Positions 44,632-54,443 of a stretch of 64,000 nucleotides of DNA are shown here, one piece after another. The stretch's first letter is position 1, and each line of letters starts with the position of its first letter. The stretch is from Longimicrobiales bacterium (GTDB taxonomy: Bacteria; Gemmatimonadota; Gemmatimonadetes; Longimicrobiales; Gaopeijiaceae): the NCBI GenBank assembly GCA_028278645.1, contig JANQDZ010000094.1:1-64000 (forward strand), given 5' to 3'. The notes under the pieces were generated by a model. The model was not told the origin of the DNA, searched no databases, and was given only the letters and a program-made list of their open reading frames with translations. The translations under genes and the position numbers were made by a program.

Positions 44632-44655
44632 AGAGCCGTCGACTCCCCTCTCTTC

Positions 44656-47600
44656 CTATCCGACCGACAGAATGACCCGGAGTACGCGAGGGGCCACCTC
44701 CTCCAAACCGGCCGTTTCGGAGCTGACCACCAACCGGCCCTCGTACCTTCCGCTCGAGAGGCCGCTGGGATCCACGGCGACGAAGAGCTCGGCGGGCTCC
44801 GAGAAGGTCGCAGTAGTCCGATCCAGAAAAGCTCCGGTGATCCACCCCCCGGCCTGACCATCAGGGTAGGTGGGGATCCCCACACGGAGCCCGGAAAGGG
44901 TGACCCGGGTCTCCGACGCATTCCTTACTCCCACCCGGACGGCTATCTGGGCTGTGCTCCCTCCCGGGGCGGTCGCACCAACGCTGTCCCCAGCCAACGG
45001 CACGACCTGAGGGTTACCCCCGACCAGGGTGTCTTTCACGAACTCTATGGTCGGCAGGTCAAAGGACCTATCGGGCTCTCGGGCCGCGAACGTAACGCTC
45101 ACGGTGTCCGACCCGCCCCATTCGCTCAGGACCGGGACCCGGGCCATCCAGCTCCCCTCAGGTAGGTTCGAGGCGACACCGTTCAGGGTTATGGAGTTTC
45201 CTGCGATCGTGCTTTCACCGGGCGGATCCGTTTGAAGCCACCCCGATTCCCCGCCGGAGAAAGTGATGGCACCTAGCTCCAAAACTCCCAGGGACTCCCG
45301 GTTTCCTCCCCCCACGTTGGAGATGAACACCTGTGACTGCAGGGTATCAGGACTCCCCACCGTGTCACTGAAGGTGACGGTCCGGCTGGAGAGGCTGAGG
45401 AGCGGTTCAGCCAGATTGAGCGCCACGGCCAGGTCGTCCGAGCCACCGTACTCGCTGCCCACGGAAACGACGGCTCGGTGAGTGCCACCGGGGAGCCCAA
45501 AAACTGTGGGTTGTAGTGTGACCATAGCTCCGGAGACGGATCCTGTAAGCCAGCCACCGGGGTCGTCCAGGAACTCGATCCCTTCGATGCTGAGAGGGCC
45601 CAAACTCCCTCCCCCACTGTTGAAGCCTGCCACGGACTGGGTCGGTGGGTCTTCCGCTCCCACCAGCCCGGAGAAGGCCATGGAATCCAGGGAGAGTGAG
45701 AGTTCCGGAGGGCTTCCGCCCGCGGCGATTGTGAGAAGGACCGTGACGGTGTCTGCACCGCCGAAGGTACTGGAAACCAGGAAAAGGGCTTGATACGGAG
45801 TGGCGCGAGCCGAAAGGCCGCCCGTGCTCGCTGTCAGGTCAAGGGACTCTGGGGCGGAATGATCCACGGTCAGCCAACCGGACGGCTCCCCTTGGTAGGT
45901 GATGGATCCGACTCCCACCGAGCCCAGGCTGGAAAAGGTCCCGCCGCCTGTGTTCGCAATGGCCACACGCACAGGGTCGGGCCCGGTCCCTCCCACCGTG
46001 TCTCCGAAGGTCACCGTACGAGGGGCCACCGTAAGCTGGGGTGAGCCGACGACAAACGTGATGTCGATCGCGTCCGTTCCACCGTTTTGGCTGCTGACCG
46101 GGAGCTGGGCCGTGTAGTCTCCCTCCTCCAGGTTCCCGGTGAGCGCCTGAACCGTGATGGTGTTTCCGTTTACGGAGTGCGTGATCCAGCCTGTCCCCCC
46201 GGGGCCATAGGTCGCCGGGCCGGATTGGACGGTACCGAGCCCCCCACCACCGCCGTTTGAAACCAGGACGACCTGGGTCTCGGGGTTTCCGCCCCCCACC
46301 AATGCGTCGAACCGCTGGGTGGTGGTGGAAAGGACCAGGCGAGGTGGATCGGTTTCCCTCACCACCGAGAGGGTGACAGCGATGCTTTGATCGCCTCCGT
46401 GATCGCTGGAGGCCACCACTGTGCCCGTATAACTGCCGGAACTCAGACCCGCCAGAGTAATCGCGAAGTCAAAGGTGTTTCCGGCCAGGACCTCCCCGAC
46501 AGAGGGGCTGCTGATCCAGCCTGTGGTTCCCCCGACGTAGGTCTTGGAGGAGATGCGGACGACTCCGAGATCCGCGTCCACCCCGGCCCCGGTGTTGGAG
46601 AACCCGACGGTTTGGGGTGAGGGTGACCCACCCCCCACGAGCCCGGTGAAGGACAAGCCGGTTGTCGACGCCGTGAGGATGGGATCGGACACTTCCAGGT
46701 CCACCTGAACGGTCTCCGTACCCCCGGAACTCTGCACCTCAACGGTTGCGGCATAACTTCCCTGGCCGAGTCCCGTGGTAGACGGAGAGAAGATGATGGT
46801 CGAGCCGACCCGCTGCGGGGTGGGAAGCCAGGCCGGAGGGCCGCCGACCACGCTGACGGTCACGGGGTCCAGGTCACTCTCCGTTCCTCCCCCGCTGTTG
46901 AAGAGGTTGACGGACTTCGGCGCCGGAGAGCTCGCCCCGGTTACTGCGACAAAAGCAACCTCCGATGCGGAAAGCGCAAGCTCCGCTGCTTCTGCAGCAG
47001 GGCGAACCGTGAAGGTGGCCTTCAGCGTGTCACTCCCACCTGTGGTGGAAGAGAAGGGAACCGTCGCGTTGTACACTCCCACCGACAACCCTGCGCTGGT
47101 GGCTTCCAGGGTGGCCTGTTCACTACCCACGGTTGCGTCCAGCCAGTCGTGCTCGGCGGGGTCGTACACGATGGTCCCTGGGGTGATCGGTTCGAGGCCG
47201 TCGTAGGAGCCGTCTCCCGTGTTGGCGATGGCCACGATTTGGTCGGGAGGATCTCCGCCGCTGACCTCCCCGTCGAAGCTGACCGTTTTATTCTCGAACG
47301 TGAGCACGGCCTGGCCGACCTCGAAAGAAACATTGACCGAGTCCTTCTCCGCCCCATCGGCGTCTTTGACCACCACCCATGCTGTGAAGGTGCCCGCTGA
47401 GCTCACCTGATCTGTCTGGGGAGAAAGGGTCACCTCGGTTTGGGAAAGGCTCACGTCCAACCAACCCGTGGCCCCTGACCCGTAGGTGAGCGATTCCAGA
47501 CTCAAGTCCCCTACATCCGGGGAGCCGATGTTGATCACCGGAATCGCCCTGGAGTCCGGGTCCGGTCCGTCGAGGAGGGCCCCGAAGCTGACAAGGGGTG

Positions 47601-50598
47601 TCCCCAATTCGAAGTCCGGACCACCGGCGGTAGCCGCAATGGTCAGCACCGCCCTCACCGTCTCGGATCCATTCCCGGCAGATTGCACGGTTACATCGGC
47701 CGTGTAGGTCCCGTCAGGGAGGTCGTTGACGCCGATCACCGATGTGGCTCCGAGGATGAGGGTGTCTGCGGAGAGGGAGGGGAGGAGCCACCCAGCGGTG
47801 CCGGATACGTACGTCGTGTCCCAGGTCAGGGTGCCCAGGTCGGAGAAACCCCCGCCTCCACTGTTGGAGGCGAAGACACGTTGGGTATGTGGGTCCACCC
47901 CTGTCTGGGTGAAGTAGCTCACGGTATCGGCGGAGAGAACCAGCTGTGGATCCGTGGTTTGTGGCGTCACGGTGAGGGTTACGGCAATGGAGTCCCCGCC
48001 GCCGTGGTCGCTGGTGACAGGCACCGTGTCAGCATACGTACCCACACCCAGGGCATTCGCCGATGCGGTCAGGGTGATTGTGTTGCTCCCGTTCGGGAGG
48101 TTTGCACTAAGCCATCCCCCTCCGCCGCCGATGGGTGGCCCCTGTGTCACGGTTCCCAGGCTCGAAAAGTCCCCTGTCCCCGTGTTGGAGATCGTGATGG
48201 GGATGCTCCCGGGGGAGGCTGATCCCCCCTGAACAGCGCTGAAGCTTGCGCTGGCTGAAGAGACGGTCAGGACCGGGCTTCCCACCTCGAAGGCTACGGC
48301 CACGGAGGCGTCACCACCGTTTGCGCTCCGGAAGGTCACCGTCGCATCGTACGAGCCGGGGGAAAGGGAACCGGTTGTACCCTCCAGGGCCGCCGTATTT
48401 GCGACTAGGGTCGCGGCCAGCCATCCGGAAGCTCCGGCTCCGTAGGAGATATCGAAAACGCTCAAGGCCCCCAGGTCACCGCCTCCCGAGTTGGACAGAA
48501 TCACCGACTGATCGGAGGGATCGGCGCCGCCCTGGATGGCGTCCATTCGTACGACGCCCGGGGATGCCGTTAGGATTGGATCGTCAACAGACCGGGCCAC
48601 GGAGTAGCTGACGTCAATGGCGACGTCCCCGCCCTCGTCGCTCGTCACCGGTACGGTAGCCGCCAGGGTTCCCGCGGCTCCCGGAGGACCGACGGAGAGG
48701 GTGAGGGTCGAGCCGACCAAGGAGGCGGAGAGCCACCCTGACCCGCTCTGGTAAATGACCGGACCGGCGCTGATCGTTCCGAGGCTGGCAAAAGAACCCG
48801 GTCCCGTGTTGGATAGAGTGATCGCCTGAGGTGGAGGGGCGGCAGGGTCCCCCTCGGCGGCGCTGAAGGACGCCGAGGTAGCAGATGCTGTAAGAACGGG
48901 CGCTCCGACCGAGAAGGTCACCTCCACCTCGGAGTCGCCGCCATTGAGGCTTGTGACTGGCACGGTCGCAACGTGGCTGCCCTGGGGAAGCGTACCGGTC
49001 GTGACAGACAAGGTCAGGGTACTGTCCGCCAGGACGGCTGTCAGCCATCCCCTCTGGCCGAGGTAGGTGATTGTGCCCAGGGAGACGGTCCCCAGACTAC
49101 CACCTCCGGCATTTGAGATCTGGACTGTCTGCGGTGTTGGAGATGGATCTCCCCGAATCCCACTGAACTCCAACCCTGCTGGGGAAAGGGTGAGGAGAGC
49201 CTGGTCCTGGCCCGGGGACACGGACAGGGTGACGGTGATTGTGTCGTTTCCGCCGAACGCACTCTCGATGGGGAGGATCGTTCGGTGGGTCCCTACCTCC
49301 TGTGACAGAGCCGAGGCACTCGGAGTCAGGACGACTTGTCTCTCAGGAAGGCTTGCGGTGATCCACGGAACCGGTGGGTCCAATGCACCTAACGCAATCT
49401 GGCCCAGGGAGGCCGGGGATCCGCTCCCGGTATTGGTGAGGTCCACCGTGTCCGGAGCTGGAGGCTCCGCATCACCAACAACAACCCCGAAAGAAACAGC
49501 CCGGGAGCTGGCCGTGAGGATGGGCGCTTCCACGGCGAGGATCACCTGAATGGTGCTCGAGCCGCCGTTCTGACTGTTGACCGGGAACGTTGCGGTGTAG
49601 TCCGCGGGCTCAAGATCAGCTGCCTCGACGCCGACCTGAATCTCCCTGCCTTCTAGAGCCACTTCGAGCCACCCGGTGCCCCCTGGTCCATAACTCACCG
49701 GCCCGATCTCCAGCGCACCAAGGGACTCGAAAGGTCCTGCCCCGGCGTTGGAGAGGAGAATGGTCTGGATCGAGGGATTGGGACCGCCTCGAACCACCGT
49801 GAATCCCTGAGTGGAGGAGGAGATCCCGAGACGAGGTTGGCTGACGTCCAAAAGGACCTCCAGGGAAGCGGGCTCCGCTCTCGTCTCTTCTCCCGGAGGG
49901 GACTCGAAGTCGAGGTACGCTTTGTAGAGGCCCCCGCCCAAAGAGTTGGGGTCCACCTGAACCTGGAATTCCGGGGCCGTGTTCGTTCCCCCGGCGGGTG
50001 TGACGGCGAGCCAGCCTTCCTCCTCACCCCCGAACCGGACGCGCGGGGAATGAATGAGAAGCGCTCCGTTACCTCCGTTTCGGACCGTGATCGTCTGGCT
50101 CGACGGCGGGTCACCGGGGGCCGTGGCGAAGGCCAGCGGGCTGACGGAGAACTCGAAGCTGGCGCCCCGGATGGTCCGGGCGATGACGGTCACGCGTTTC
50201 AGCTCCGGGCTCCCCTCCGCCTTCAGCACCACTTCTGCGACGTCCGCCTCTTCTTGCTCCTTTTCGGCATAGGTCGGGCGCAGGATCAGGAGGGCTTGCT
50301 CCTCCCCGAGTTCCACCACCGAGGTGTTGAGCCAACCCGTGCGGGTGGTCGTCAGGTAATCCACCCCACCGACCTGCTCGATCCGCCCGAGAGGACCTTC
50401 ACCGTTGTTGCTGAGGCGCACAGTGTCCGCGGCAACCATACGGCCGAGGGCGAACCGGAAGAGCTGGACCATGGGGCGGTCTACGGCCAGGACAGCCGGG
50501 AGGGGTTCCTCGGGACCCACCGCCCTTTCAGCGAGACAGGCCGTCACTAGGCCGGTGACCACGAGGGTCGTCACAATCAAAACTCGCCGGGGGTTCAT
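44656..50598 (-). CDS. Giant lipoprotein with about 18 BACON-like Ig repeats
   Basis: 1980 residues. The signal peptide ends at lipobox LVTAC. The rest is a series of about 18 units of 100-110 residues, each with the pattern LTxSxxxxSFxxxxGxxxPxxQTVxxSNTG, then SGWL, then a G-x-Y-x-A strand and SxxGGxD. This is the layout of BACON/choice-of-anchor Ig-like domains, used in secreted bacterial proteins for carbohydrate binding or as stalks. The last unit (VEFVKDTLVG-like FDLPTIEFVKDTLVG onwards) is longer. Start ATG at 50596-50598 directly abuts the stop of the upstream barrel gene, so they are one operon. It may be a surface stalk; ligand is unknown. Confidence 0.85.
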   Translation of the reverse strand: MNPRRVLIVTTLVVTGLVTACLAERAVGPEEPLPAVLAVDRPMVQLFRFALGRMVAADTVRLSNNGEGPLGRIEQVGGVDYLTTTRTGWLNTSVVELGEEQALLILRPTYAEKEQEEADVAEVVLKAEGSPELKRVTVIARTIRGASFEFSVSPLAFATAPGDPPSSQTITVRNGGNGALLIHSPRVRFGGEEEGWLAVTPAGGTNTAPEFQVQVDPNSLGGGLYKAYLDFESPPGEETRAEPASLEVLLDVSQPRLGISSSTQGFTVVRGGPNPSIQTILLSNAGAGPFESLGALEIGPVSYGPGGTGWLEVALEGREIQVGVEAADLEPADYTATFPVNSQNGGSSTIQVILAVEAPILTASSRAVSFGVVVGDAEPPAPDTVDLTNTGSGSPASLGQIALGALDPPVPWITASLPERQVVLTPSASALSQEVGTHRTILPIESAFGGNDTITVTLSVSPGQDQALLTLSPAGLEFSGIRGDPSPTPQTVQISNAGGGSLGTVSLGTITYLGQRGWLTAVLADSTLTLSVTTGTLPQGSHVATVPVTSLNGGDSEVEVTFSVGAPVLTASATSASFSAAEGDPAAPPPQAITLSNTGPGSFASLGTISAGPVIYQSGSGWLSASLVGSTLTLSVGPPGAAGTLAATVPVTSDEGGDVAIDVSYSVARSVDDPILTASPGVVRMDAIQGGADPSDQSVILSNSGGGDLGALSVFDISYGAGASGWLAATLVANTAALEGTTGSLSPGSYDATVTFRSANGGDASVAVAFEVGSPVLTVSSASASFSAVQGGSASPGSIPITISNTGTGDFSSLGTVTQGPPIGGGGGWLSANLPNGSNTITLTASANALGVGTYADTVPVTSDHGGGDSIAVTLTVTPQTTDPQLVLSADTVSYFTQTGVDPHTQRVFASNSGGGGFSDLGTLTWDTTYVSGTAGWLLPSLSADTLILGATSVIGVNDLPDGTYTADVTVQSAGNGSETVRAVLTIAATAGGPDFELGTPLVSFGALLDGPDPDSRAIPVINIGSPDVGDLSLESLTYGSGATGWLDVSLSQTEVTLSPQTDQVSSAGTFTAWVVVKDADGAEKDSVNVSFEVGQAVLTFENKTVSFDGEVSGGDPPDQIVAIANTGDGSYDGLEPITPGTIVYDPAEHDWLDATVGSEQATLEATSAGLSVGVYNATVPFSSTTGGSDTLKATFTVRPAAEAAELALSASEVAFVAVTGASSPAPKSVNLFNSGGGTESDLDPVTVSVVGGPPAWLPTPQRVGSTIIFSPSTTGLGQGSYAATVEVQSSGGTETVQVDLEVSDPILTASTTGLSFTGLVGGGSPSPQTVGFSNTGAGVDADLGVVRISSKTYVGGTTGWISSPSVGEVLAGNTFDFAITLAGLSSGSYTGTVVASSDHGGDQSIAVTLSVVRETDPPRLVLSTTTQRFDALVGGGNPETQVVLVSNGGGGGLGTVQSGPATYGPGGTGWITHSVNGNTITVQALTGNLEEGDYTAQLPVSSQNGGTDAIDITFVVGSPQLTVAPRTVTFGDTVGGTGPDPVRVAIANTGGGTFSSLGSVGVGSITYQGEPSGWLTVDHSAPESLDLTASTGGLSARATPYQALFLVSSTFGGADTVTVLLTIAAGGSPPELSLSLDSMAFSGLVGAEDPPTQSVAGFNSGGGSLGPLSIEGIEFLDDPGGWLTGSVSGAMVTLQPTVFGLPGGTHRAVVSVGSEYGGSDDLAVALNLAEPLLSLSSRTVTFSDTVGSPDTLQSQVFISNVGGGNRESLGVLELGAITFSGGESGWLQTDPPGESTIAGNSITLNGVASNLPEGSWMARVPVLSEWGGSDTVSVTFAAREPDRSFDLPTIEFVKDTLVGGNPQVVPLAGDSVGATAPGGSTAQIAVRVGVRNASETRVTLSGLRVGIPTYPDGQAGGWITGAFLDRTTATFSEPAELFVAVDPSGLSSGRYEGRLVVSSETAGLEEVAPRVLRVILSVG

Positions 50599-51966
50599 CT
50601 AGAATCCTCCCTGCAGGCCGATTGTCCACAGGACATCACTACGGAGGCCGCCGTCGTTTAAGGGGATGAGGGCATTCCCGATGATCGCCAGTTTTCCAAG
50701 GCGGAACTTCAGGCCGAGGGCGGCGTCGAAGAGATCGTCCCGGAGCGTGGGGAGGTTGGAGGTGATTACCGGGTTGTCGTTCCTCTGGGCGTCGCGGATG
50801 ACAATCTCTTTCCTGACCAGAGGGTTTTGGCCCAGGGGAATCTGGCCCAGCAGTTCTGCCGCCAAGGTCAACCGGCTCGACGTACGATGATCCGCCCCGA
50901 GGGCCAGCGTCAGGGCGTTCCGCTGGCCCTCCCCTCCCCTTATGACGGCGCCGGCATTGAGGTGGGGGGTAAGCCCGGCTCCCGCATCCACCGCCACGAT
51001 TCCCATCGCCTGAAACCATGTCCCCTGGGAACCTAGAAAGTCTTCCTCACGTCCGGTGGGGATCCTCAGGTCGCCCAAGGCGGCCAGCCTGAACCGATCC
51101 TCTGGCTCACTAAACCTGTATTTCCCCCGCAGGGAGATGTCACCCAATCCGGTGGCGCGGACCGGGTTGACGATGGATCGGTCCAGTAGCTTGGGGTCTT
51201 CCGTGGGCCCGCCGAAGGAGAACCCGGCAGCCGGATCCTCTCCTTGCCCAATGACGATCTCTGCCTCGCTGTACCCACTCAACGATGCCTGTACCACGGG
51301 AACGAGTGCGCTGATGTCCAAGCGGTCAGTGATTCCATAGGAGAGGAAGAAGTTCCCCACCCGGGCATCCAGAGCCATACGCGTGGTCACCGAGAGGTAG
51401 GTCCGCTCGATGACAGGATCCCCCAAAGGAGGTCCGGCAGGCGGGAGGTCCCTCTGCACCACGTTGAACTGGAGATCCTCCAAGGAGATGCCCCGGAGCT
51501 TCTCGAAGCGGAGGTCGGTAACATTCGCTCCGATGAGGAGATTCCCACGGCCCAGCGTAAGCGTGCGCTCGGCAAGGACTGGTCCGAGGGATTTCTCCTC
51601 GGCCCGCACGGGTACCCCGAGGGCGCTGAGGCGGAAGGTCTCGCCACTTCCCGCTGACGGCGCAGGGACGGTCGCGATCCCCAGGGCGATGGCGCTCTGA
51701 AGAAAGAGCGTCACCTCCTGAGCCGTGGCGTTTGCGTTGGTGCTGAACGCTTCCTGGGCAAAATCGGGTGTGCCGCTTCCGCTCTGAAGGCAAAAGAGCA
51801 CGTCCGCTCCGCAACCGGTTCCGAACGTGAAGAGCCTGAGGAACTGGTCCTGCAGGCCTCCCCCCTGGCCAAGGGCCGGGGAAGGCGGAGAAGCGATCGT
51901 CAAAAACAGGAGCAGGAATGCCGAAAGCCGGCGAAGAGACGCGGTGTAGCGCAGGGAGCAGGTCAT
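50599..51966 (-). CDS. Outer-membrane beta-barrel protein, operon partner of the giant lipoprotein
   Basis: 455 residues from the ATG at 51964-51966 with GGGAGGAG 9 bases upstream; a longer frame to 52029 lacks a ribosome site. The signal peptide (RRLSAFLLLFLTIASPPSPA, cut after ALG or nearby) leads to a region with a Cys pair (GCGADVLFCLQ) and then many alternating strands: FFLSYGITDRLDISALVPVV, GDISLRGKYRF, LRIPTGREEDFLGSQG and LGADHRTSSRLTLAAELLGQ, ending in a C-terminal aromatic IGLQGGF typical of outer-membrane barrels. It resembles transporter/porin-like proteins of the phenol-pathway type. It might export or anchor the giant lipoprotein; that is inference. Confidence 0.7.
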   Translation of the reverse strand: MTCSLRYTASLRRLSAFLLLFLTIASPPSPALGQGGGLQDQFLRLFTFGTGCGADVLFCLQSGSGTPDFAQEAFSTNANATAQEVTLFLQSAIALGIATVPAPSAGSGETFRLSALGVPVRAEEKSLGPVLAERTLTLGRGNLLIGANVTDLRFEKLRGISLEDLQFNVVQRDLPPAGPPLGDPVIERTYLSVTTRMALDARVGNFFLSYGITDRLDISALVPVVQASLSGYSEAEIVIGQGEDPAAGFSFGGPTEDPKLLDRSIVNPVRATGLGDISLRGKYRFSEPEDRFRLAALGDLRIPTGREEDFLGSQGTWFQAMGIVAVDAGAGLTPHLNAGAVIRGGEGQRNALTLALGADHRTSSRLTLAAELLGQIPLGQNPLVRKEIVIRDAQRNDNPVITSNLPTLRDDLFDAALGLKFRLGKLAIIGNALIPLNDGGLRSDVLWTIGLQGGF

Positions 51967-52058
51967 GAACGGCCACTCCTCCCGGAGGCATGAACCTAAT
52001 GCGGGAAAAGGATACCTGGACCAGATCATCTCGAACTTGACACATCTGGCCCTTCCCG

Positions 52059-52098
52059 AAAAGACCGACCCGGGTCAGCCAAAAGTGGTCGGTTTTTC
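52059..52098. promoter_or_regulatory. Hairpin with T-run in a divergent intergenic region
   Basis: AAAAGACCGACC at 52059-52070 pairs, with one mismatch, with GGTCGGTTTTTC at 52087-52098 over a 16-base loop, in the 252 bp between the leftward barrel gene and the rightward CsgG-like operon. On the + strand it ends in TTTTT, so it could act as an attenuator of the rightward transcript or as a two-sided operator. No experimental meaning can be given. Confidence 0.35.
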
Positions 52099-52218
52099 AA
52101 CGAACTTGCGTACGCTGCTCCCTTCCTCATTTTTGGGGTGAGGCGGCCGGCCTCCCAGTTTATCCTCGATTGCTGTGAAGTCCTGGCGCCCAGGTCCCCG
52201 ACACCTGGAGGTCAAACC

Positions 52219-53130
52219 ATGATTTGCCGTGGGTATTTCAGGCTCTCCCGATCCCTCTTCCTGTTTGTGTTCCTAATTGGGATAGGATGTGCATCCGGAC
52301 CTCCCGAATCTGGGACCTCGGCTCCGGGCGGACCTCAGTTCCCCGAAGCGGCTGAAGCCGAGCCCGAGCAAGAGGCCAACCCGGCGGTTGCGGCACAGGA
52401 CGCCAGGGATGAGCCTGGCGATCAGGAACAGCAGGTGGACGACCGACCCGGCGTGGGAGTATGGCCCTTCTCAAACGGCGGATCCTTCGGCCCGGATCCA
52501 TGGGACTATGAAGCCTTCGGCATCGGCTTGCAGCAGATGCTCATTACCGAGCTTGCCCTCAATTCCGGATTGAGGCTGGTTGAGCGGAGCCGGCTGAGGG
52601 AGATCATAGACGAGTTGGAGCTCGGCCAGAGCGGGTTCGTCGATTCGAATACCTCCGCAAGGGTCGGCAGCTTGGTCCAAGCCCGTTACATGATCGTCGG
52701 CGGCTTTGTGGATGCGAACGGCACCATGCGGCTCGATGCCCGGATCGACGACGTGGAGACTGGAGAGATCCTGGTGGAAACCGCTTCCAGGGTGCAGGGG
52801 GACCGGGAGGATATACTCGACATGGTCATTCAGCTCGCGATGGAGCTCACCGAAGCTGCCGACCTTCCGTCTCTTCCCGATCAGGTAGTCGACGAAAGAA
52901 AGGCCCTGGATTACCCGTCCGAGGCCATACGCCTCTATTCCAGGGCGCTCCGGAGGGAGGAAAGAGGGGACCTCGATGGAATGGTGGAGCTCCTTCGTCA
53001 GCTCACCACAGACTTCCCCCAGCATATTGAAGGGCGCCAGATGCTGGAACAGTACGGCGTAAGCGACCGGCCTCGACCGGGGCAGTCCGGATCGAGGTCA
53101 GAGGCTCGGCCTGTCGGGAGGGCCTTATGA
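52219..53130 (+). CDS. CsgG-family lipoprotein
   Basis: 303 residues from the ATG at 52219 with GGAGGTCAAACC in front. Signal peptide LFLFVFLIGIGC with lipobox IGIGC. After a low-complexity Pro/Glu/Gln linker, residues about 80-210 form the CsgG/HfaB-type domain: GVGVWPFSNGGSFGPDPWDY, GLQQMLITELALNSGLRLVE, RSRLREIIDELELGQSGFVD and ARYMIVGGFVDANG. A C-terminal helical part ends with an acidic/TPR-like segment (AIRLYSRALRREERGDLDGM). CsgG relatives bind in the periplasm or form outer-membrane export pores. Overlaps the next gene by ATGA. Confidence 0.82.
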   Translation: MICRGYFRLSRSLFLFVFLIGIGCASGPPESGTSAPGGPQFPEAAEAEPEQEANPAVAAQDARDEPGDQEQQVDDRPGVGVWPFSNGGSFGPDPWDYEAFGIGLQQMLITELALNSGLRLVERSRLREIIDELELGQSGFVDSNTSARVGSLVQARYMIVGGFVDANGTMRLDARIDDVETGEILVETASRVQGDREDILDMVIQLAMELTEAADLPSLPDQVVDERKALDYPSEAIRLYSRALRREERGDLDGMVELLRQLTTDFPQHIEGRQMLEQYGVSDRPRPGQSGSRSEARPVGRAL

Positions 53131-54443
53131 GCGATTGGAGGTGGCTCCGGGGCCTTTTTGCTTCTGGGTTCCTCCTCTCCGGCCTCGGATGTGCCTCTTT
53201 CGGGCCGGTTCCGGTGGGGCCGGAGGATATCCCCGAACTGTCCGAGTTGGCGGCGCGGGAGCCGAACAATGGGGAGGCTCAGCTCCGGTTGAGTGCCGCC
53301 TTGGCGGCCGCTGGCCGCTGTGAGGAGGCGGTTGAAACGGCTGAAAAGGGTCGGGCCGCGGCCCCCCGCGATCCAGTAGGCTCTCTTGTCATCGGCCAGT
53401 GCCTGGAGGAAGCGGGCGATTACGAGGGAGCTCTGAATCTCTATGCGGGCTTCATCCAGGAGCACGGGGACGCTCCGGGCGCGGCGGCGGTGGAAGGCAG
53501 ACGGACGCTCGCCCTTCAACTACACGCTCGGCAATCGGCTCGCTCCGCTGTGGACCGGGAGGGAAGTCTTGGGCCGGCGGATCCGCAAACAGTGGGCGTA
53601 CTGCCATTTATTGTAGCCGGGGATTCGGCTTATCACGCCTTGTCGGTAGGCCTGGCCCACATGCTAACCACCGACCTGGCCCTCCTCCGGCGGTTCCCAT
53701 TAGTGGAACGGGTGCAGATCAACGCGCTCCTGGAGGAGCTGGAGATTCCCTCCGAACTGATCGATCCCGCCACCGCGGTCAGGACCGGACGCCTCACGGG
53801 GGCGTCTCGAATGGTCCTCGGTACGGTCAACGTCTCGCCTTCTGGCCGGGGAATGACTCTGGGTGGGACTATCGTCCTGGAATCGGGGGAGTTGGTCGAC
53901 CCCCTCTCTCTTGAGGGGGACTTGGAGGAACTCCTCGACCTCGAGAAGGGCTACGCCCTTCGAGTAGCAGAAGATCTGGGGTACCAGCTGAGCGAGGCTG
54001 AGCGCCAACGGATCCTGGAGAACCGGCCGGGGAGCTTGGCGGCCTTCCTTGCGTTTGCGAACGGTCTTTTCGCCGAGGAACGAGGGGACTTCGCCTTGGC
54101 AGCGGACCACTACCGCGAGGCCGTTCGGGCCGATCCCGGATTCGGGGAAGCACGGGATCGCCTTGAGGGTGCCGTCGGGGCGGAAGCCTTCACCGGGTCG
54201 GGTCCCGGGGAGACGGCGGCGTTGGTATCCAGGGTCGCCCAGACGCTGAGCTCGCCTCTCGGGCCGGATCTGTTCGGCAGTACCCTTCAGAGCTCGGTGC
54301 TGGACATCGCATCCCACCAACCGGAGCGCGCTACCATCGACGCCGGCACGGCGAGCGCCTCGGTGACGGTCCTGCCGGAGGAGAGTGAGATCATCCCTTC
54401 CCTCGAGGCTATCATCAGAATCTTGATAAGGATCTCAGGATGA
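53127..54443 (+). CDS. CsgG-like lipoprotein with TPR repeats
   Basis: 438 residues. Lipobox LSGLGC after FLLSG. TPR-type helices occupy residues about 35-115 (AQLRLSAALAAAGRCEEAVE, SLVIGQCLEEAGDYEGALNL). A CsgG-like domain follows: VGVLPFIVAGDSAYHALSVG, LAHMLTTDLALLRRFPLVER, VQINALLEELEIPSELIDPA, TGRLTGASRMVLGTVNVS. More TPR (AFANGLFAEERGDFALAADH) sits near residue 310. It is in one operon with the first CsgG-like gene and the barrel, by 4-base overlaps. Its likely place is the inner face of the outer membrane; the function is unknown. Confidence 0.78.
   Translation: MSDWRWLRGLFASGFLLSGLGCASFGPVPVGPEDIPELSELAAREPNNGEAQLRLSAALAAAGRCEEAVETAEKGRAAAPRDPVGSLVIGQCLEEAGDYEGALNLYAGFIQEHGDAPGAAAVEGRRTLALQLHARQSARSAVDREGSLGPADPQTVGVLPFIVAGDSAYHALSVGLAHMLTTDLALLRRFPLVERVQINALLEELEIPSELIDPATAVRTGRLTGASRMVLGTVNVSPSGRGMTLGGTIVLESGELVDPLSLEGDLEELLDLEKGYALRVAEDLGYQLSEAERQRILENRPGSLAAFLAFANGLFAEERGDFALAADHYREAVRADPGFGEARDRLEGAVGAEAFTGSGPGETAALVSRVAQTLSSPLGPDLFGSTLQSSVLDIASHQPERATIDAGTASASVTVLPEESEIIPSLEAIIRILIRISG

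Noticed and set aside
44656..50598. Repeated DNA in the giant gene as a possible CRISPR or tandem repeat array
   Set aside because: The units of about 315-330 bp are divergent at DNA level and encode protein domains in frame; there is no short exact repeat with spacers.
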